From Malania oleifera (lineage: Eukaryota; Streptophyta; Magnoliopsida; Santalales; Ximeniaceae), in NCBI RefSeq assembly GCF_029873635.1, contig NC_080420.1:28325032-28389031 (forward strand): a stretch of DNA of 64,000 bases, in the 5' to 3' direction. The notes below the pieces were generated by a model. The model worked only from the letters and a program-made list of their open reading frames with translations. It was not told where the DNA came from and did no database searches. Within the stretch, counting starts at the first letter, position 1, and each line of letters opens with the position of its first letter. The translations under genes and the position numbers were made by a program. Positions 59,075-64,000 of this stretch are shown here, piece after piece.

Positions 59075-61381
59075 TGTTAGAATTGGTGTATTCACAAGAG
59101 GGGGGGTGAATTGGAATTTTGAACTTTTCTCCTAGGTTAAATTAGAAACCAATATGATTTAACTACCTAGGGTCTTTCTATACAATCCCAAATGCGCAAG
59201 TAGATATAATGTACGGAAATTTAAATCATGCACATCATTCACACCATAACATACACGTGTGGTAAATATAGAGTGTGAAAATATAAACAAACACACGATA
59301 TGTTATCGGGCTTCAGCCAACTGTGCCTACATCCTCGCCTCTAGCTCGCAAACCCGAGGATTCCACTAAAGGCTCACTTAAGGGTGGAGTGGCACCGATT
59401 ATAATCAGGTCAATTACCACAGGGCTGACCTCAACCTTTACAATCAGGTCAATTAGCGGGGCTGACCTCAACCTACACTCCTTAACAGGATGACGCACCT
59501 AACTTTCCTAACCGAGTCTAAGCCAATCCGGGGCTATTTCAAAGGGCTAGTCTCCCTCTTCAGGCCTATTTCTGGAATACAACAGATTTGCTCAATAAAT
59601 AATTACACCCAATCATATACACCACCAACAAGATATAATATGTTAGCTCAGTGTGGTTTACAATATGTTAACTCTCAAATAAATATTTTCTATCAATGTA
59701 ATCAGTGCGTGAGAGTGCAAACCAGTATAATCTTTGTATCACAAGATTTTCAATCAATATGCTCAGACAAAGATATTAGCCAAACAATATAAATGTATAT
59801 TTCAATTGGCAGATTTTCTCAATCGTATGATGCTCAAGTAATGTATATGTTTGGTTTGTAAAAAGAGTTTAATCTTTGTATTCAACAAATGATATAAATC
59901 AATGAATATTGCAACAAAGATTTTTATCACACAAACAAATATCTCTTCAAAGATTTATCAGGATAAAAACACACTAGATATTTGAAAGTGATTTGAAAAG
60001 AAATTTTGTAACCAAAATCAAATACAAGCTTCTCAAGATATTGCAATGATGGTGCAATACTCAGAAGCTCCAACGAAGTCTTCTTATGAAAGACTTATTA
60101 ATAAAGCCCCCTAAGAACACTTGAGGATGTGCTCTCAAATAAAATGCTTTCACACAACAACGATCTTGAGAGAGCAATCTTTATGGAACAACAACACTTA
60201 AATCACACTTACAAAAGATATTTGAGTAGTAAGAACTGGTAAGAATAAGTGTTAAAGGCTCCAAAATGAGTATTATGGGTTTTGGGAATTTCAGATAATT
60301 TCTCCTAATCAAGAATGCTAATCCCACACTAATTACTCCAAATGAGGGCGTATTTATAGACTACCCTTGAAATATAACCGTTAGGGACATAAGTGGAATA
60401 ATTAGAAAATTTTCAACAATATTTAATTTATTTAACCCCGTTTAAAAAAATTAACCGCGGTAAAAATTCGGACCAACCCGAGAGCACCGGTCGACTAGGA
60501 TGAATTCGGTCAACCGGGCCAAAAATGAACTACAGGTTCGGTCGACCGGACAAGTATGTCTGAGGCGATATTTCCAAATTAGCACAGTTCAATCGACTAG
60601 GAATATTTGAACTAGATAGTTCAGTCAACCATAGTGTTAGGACAACTCCAAAGGACCCTCGGTCGATCAGAGCGTTGGAGTACATTTTGGGCTTGGTCGA
60701 CCAAGTGGTCAAAAAGTTGACTCCTAGGAGGTTCGGTTGACTGGGGCCAAATGAACTCTACATAATTCGGTCGACCAGGCTGTGGTCAACTTGTTGACCT
60801 GGACCGGGTTCAGTCGACCAAGGCCAAAATGAACTACATAAGTCAGTTGATCGGGATGTGGTCAACTTGTTGACCTGGACCAAGTTTGGTCGACCGAGGG
60901 CAAAATACATGTGAGGTGCTGGTCGACCGAAGGTGCACATTTTGTGCATTTCGGTCCTGTTTCATACAACAAAAACCATATTCCAAATAATCAAACATGT
61001 GTATACATGAGTGAGTGTCCTAGGATCATTTCTAGGTCCTTTTTAGGGCACCAAAAAAATCCGGTGTCCGTCGACCTGGTGTTCCCTAAGGTCTGTCTAA
61101 GGTCATTTTCATTTTAAGCTTATCCTTTTCAGTTTGAGCTTACTTATTGTATCATGCAAGTGGTGTGTATGATTATTACAGACCAAAAGCTCTAATTACT
61201 ATTACAGACCCTTTATATGAATGAAATATATTACAACATAAAAATTGGGTCTTCATTCTTCACTTTCTTCCATGTGCATTAAGATCTTTCAATTTAAGTT
61301 CTTACACATAACCTCAAACACCCATTAAATATACTGAGTATTTGTCATTATCAAAACCAGGCGTGACCTATAAGGTCAACA
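59075..61381 (-). repeat. solo LTR, family A copia
   Basis: A 2,307 bp LTR bounded TGTTAGAATTGG and AAGGTCAACA lies between perfect duplications CATAT (59070-59074 and 61382-61386), inside the LINE. It is collinear with 45253-47522. The G-run block is at 59093-59114 and a TATA box (TATAAATA, minus strand) at 60351-60358. The palindrome cluster at 60485-61080 has 8 exact GTCGAC plus several transition variants. Confidence 0.94.
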
Positions 61382-61386
61382 CATAT

Positions 61387-61390
61387 AAGG

Positions 61391-61429
<39 letters not shown>

Positions 61430-62410
61430 AGCTATGGCTCTAAACCCTAGAACAGGTTTTGTTTGATAGTGGAAATTGCACAGGGACTCCATGGATGTAG
61501 GCACATTATTGAATCACGCAAATTTGTGTTCTTCTTCTCCTTTTTTGATTTTCTCTATTTTTAATATTTGCTATGTGTGTGTATACATAATCTTAGGGCA
61601 TAATCGCAACAAGAATTTTATAGACAACCAAGAGGATTGGAATATCATGGCATCACCAACCTCTTAGAGCTTCTCTATTTGGTGGAGCTAGGAGAGAATA
61701 GGGGTTATTTAGTGTGTTGGCCACTAGATTCCAATTCCTTTTTCCCAGTCAGGTTTATATACAATCACCTCCAAGATCAACTAATCACAAATGAAATGAA
61801 GCCCCTATTTGCTTTTAAGTATATACATGGTGTCAAATGACTCCTTCCAAGGTGAGCTTCTTATCTTGGTTGGAGATCTTGGGTAAGGTTGTCAACATTG
61901 ATAACTTGTGAAAAAGGGGATGGTCTATCCCTACTATTACTACCTTTGGAAATCTGATGAAGAGACAAATAATCATATATTCCCATACTCCCCATCCGCT
62001 TATGATAGTTGGTTGAGTTGTCTTAATCTATTACACCTCTATTTGACCATGCCAGAGAATCTTCACTCACTTATTCTCAGCAGGTGCAATATAGAATTAA
62101 ATTGGCATAAATTTTTAGATAAGATTTGTTTTTCCAACAACTATTATATAGGAAATCTTGATGGAGAGAAATCTTCTAGAGTTTCAAAATAAAGCCCACA
62201 ACTTTACCATTTTTGCCTTTTGGATGCTCCACAATCTATTTCTTTGGAGCTGAATTCCCTAGATTGCTCTTTCATGGTTAGAGTTCTATAGTATATTACC
62301 AATCTTTGCCTCGTAGTTGCTTTCTTTCTTATATTGTAAAGCTAGTTGTGAGCTTTGCCTTTATTGTACATCGATTAGTCTTTTCTCCTCTAATAAATTA
62401 TTTTTTATCT
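61387..62410 (+). pseudogene. LINE C-terminal zf-RVT region and 3' end
   Basis: After a TA microsatellite (61392-61426) the plus strand encodes the zf-RVT region that closes plant L1 ORF2: PLDSNSFFPVRFIYNHL, KPLFAFKYI, then near 61915 a GMVYPYYYYLWKSDEETNNH block. In intact LINEs the last block carries two Cys and a His-x-x-x-Cys. Here Cys residues have become Tyr, so the zinc site is lost. A T-rich 3' UTR, AATAAA at 62392-62397 and a short A-rich end near 62410 complete the element. Confidence 0.85.
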
Positions 62411-62977
62411 CAAAATTTTCAATTCACGTTTCCATTGTACTATACTATATGTTGACAAATTTCCAATAAGAGATTTATTCGTTAGGGTAGGGTTGGAGGT
62501 AAAGTTTGTGTCATCAAATAAAATTGATAAAAAATGCAAACTCTTATAATATATTAAACTCCAAATCTAATCAATTGTGAACCATGCAAATTGTGGTGTT
62601 TTTGTTATAATTGATAATTGATTGGTGGAGGTGACTCAATCACTGGTTGTGATTGAAACTCAGTGAAGATTGCACTCAATTTCAAAACAATTAGTTTCAA
62701 TAATAAATTGGAAATAAATTACAAAGGAAAATATCAATACAAAATCTCTCACTGGTTATTCACCCTCTCTACACCACATGTTACATTACACACACACACA
62801 CATCTATTTATAGCAAAGGATGAATGGTAGGTTGATAGTAATTTCAATGAAATTGGCTAGTAGGTGGAGTAGGTTGCCTGCAGTTTAGAAAATTCAACAA
62901 TATTGGGCTAGGTTGGTAGAGCAGTTGCCAACCAAGTTTTGCTGCCACCTTCCCACTGTTAAGTTTAATCTTCAACA
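62411..62977 (-). repeat. 3' LTR of copia element (outer end uncertain)
   Basis: On the minus strand the LTR starts at 62977 with TGTTGAAGATTAAAC, directly after the purine tract. A TATA box (CTATAAATAG, minus strand) lies at 62804-62813 and a (CA)n run just below it. The far end is not fixed because the sister LTR is outside the window; a TG near 62450 is one candidate. No palindrome array was seen. Confidence 0.7.
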
Positions 62978-62988
62978 TCCCCCTCAAA
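62978..62988 (-). promoter_or_regulatory. polypurine tract
   Basis: The minus strand reads TTTGAGGGGGA immediately before the LTR start TGTTGAAG. Confidence 0.85.
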
Positions 62989-62989
62989 C

Positions 62990-64000
62990 TTGACTCTCCT
63001 TCCTTTGTCATTCCAAGCATTGTCTTTAGTCTTGCAAAAATATCATGTCTGAGTGGCTTCGTGAAAATATCAGCAATCTGATCATACGTTCTGCAAGACA
63101 TAAGCTCCACTTCTTTCTTCTTGATATGCTCCCTGATAAAATGATACCGAGTATTAATATGTTTTCTTCTTTCATGGAATACTGGATTCTTCGCAAATGC
63201 AATCACTAATTGGTTGTCGATGTAGACTTCTGTGGGGTTATCTTGAAGAAATCCCAAATACATCAGTACATTCCTGATCCATATACCATGACAAATAGCT
63301 AAACTAACAGCAACATACTCAGCTTCACATGATGACAAGATTTCTTCCCCAATCGCTATCTGAATAGCCGATAAGTTTGCAATCACCTCTTGATGAATAG
63401 AACATACCATCGATGATGGTACCCTTGACATAACAGAGTATCCTCTTCACTACATTAAGGTAGAACTAGTCAAGAGTCTCCATGCACCTGCTAACAAGTC
63501 CAACTCCATAAAGTATGTTTGGTCTAGTGCACGTCAAATACCTTAAGCTTCCAACCAGACTCTTGAAATATGTGGGGTCAACATCTCCTTGCTCATTCTT
63601 TCTCAATTCCATTCCCGTTTCAATTGGAGTTGTCACAGGATTGCATTTGTCTATCCCAAACTTCTTCAGTACTTACTTTGCATAGTGGCTCTGGGAGATG
63701 AAGATTCCCTTTTTGCTTTGCACGACTTCTATGCCAAGAAAATGAGTCATCTGGCCAATATCCATCATTTCTAATTCTTTGACCATGCTCCTCTTGAAAG
63801 TGGAAAAAATCTCTGGATTTTTGTCGGTGAAAATTATATCATCAACATATAGGCTGGCAATTAGCATGCTTCCTTTTGTCTCCATCTTCATGTATAGCGC
63901 ATGCTCGTAAGGGCACTTCTTAAATTCATTCTTCTGAAAATAGTAATCAATCCTCATGTTCCATGCACGAGGTGCCTACTTCAAAACCATAAAGTGCTTT
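62990..64000 (-). pseudogene. copia reverse transcriptase and RNase H, 3' part
   Basis: The minus strand enters at 64000 with the end of the RT fingers (KALYG..., where a CAG-to-TAG change interrupts the usual KQAPRAW motif). It is then open from 63957 with YFQKNEFKKCPYEHALY and the active-site block SLYVDDIIF (YVDD at 63849-63838). DIGQMTHFLGIEV and VVQSKKGIFISQ follow. A broken section (63670-63440) contains PTYFKSLVGSLRYLTCTRP, with one stop near 63473. RNase H continues from 63431 with SSCEAEYVAVS, VYIDNQLVIAFAKNPVFHER and HINTRYHFIREHI, then IFTKPL. The YVDD active site is intact. The element continues beyond the right edge. Confidence 0.92.

Larger units (their letters stand above)
47528..62410 (+). 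mobile_element. L1-type LINE split by four insertions
   Basis: One plus-strand LINE ORF2 is spread over 47528-48499, 50294-50488, 57246-59074 and 61387-62410. The pieces are collinear: endonuclease, linker, reverse transcriptase, then the C-terminal zf-RVT region and 3' UTR with AATAAA at 62392-62397. The insertions between the pieces are bounded by target duplications: GACTT/GACTC, CTTTA/CTTTA and CATAT/CATAT. The solo LTR at 45253-47522 may cut the same LINE upstream. All coding parts carry stops and frameshifts. Confidence 0.88.

Overview
The window is nuclear DNA from a flowering plant, almost certainly a eudicot, and it is dominated by transposable elements. The evidence is one intron-containing bHLH gene of the plant-specific bHLH30/TMO5-like group, plant Ty1/copia and Ty3/gypsy elements with tRNA-primed binding sites, plant L1-type LINEs, a CACTA transposon end, and AT-rich spacers with TA and GA microsatellites. 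I cannot name the species. No tRNA, rRNA, organellar or bacterial sequence was seen.

Layout. 1-3787: 5' part of a minus-strand copia element (gag-protease plus 1.8 kb LTR). 4600-8007: decayed plus-strand gypsy element with its 3' LTR. 8008-9288: piece of a minus-strand gypsy LTR. 9289-21187: long minus-strand Athila/Tat-like gypsy element, whose gag is interrupted by a plus-strand solo copia LTR (16602-18847). 21188-22140: satellite-like array of about 180 bp units. 22141-23018: end of a CACTA transposon. 23160-23870: LINE ORF1 remnant. 23938-36492: minus-strand copia element, whose 3' LTR is split by a second complete LTR element (24358-32646). 36498-45252: the only gene-bearing, transposon-poor stretch, holding the bHLH30-like gene at 41614-43501. 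45253-47522: solo LTR. 47528-62410: one plus-strand LINE ORF2 cut into pieces by a solo LTR (48500-50288), a copia element (50489-57240) that itself contains a copia element (51548-55591) that itself contains a gypsy solo LTR (52059-54406), and another solo LTR (59075-61381). 62411-64000: 3' end of another minus-strand copia element.

Target-site duplications, primer sites, polypurine tracts and internal 'empty site' copies fix most insertion borders to the base. The one host gene is probably a developmental transcription factor. Its 5' region shows a TATA box inside an inverted repeat, GA/CT microsatellites, auxin-response-like hexamers and a ten-codon upstream ORF.

The most unusual pattern is that most long LTR families here carry a cluster of short near-palindromes in U3, usually just upstream of a TATA box. 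Their centres are GTCGAC, GTTGAC, GTCGCC or GTCGTC. Each family has its own version, yet a copia LTR and a gypsy LTR share the same one (CGTCGACGAG). I read these as candidate U3 enhancer modules. This is inference from the sequence alone.
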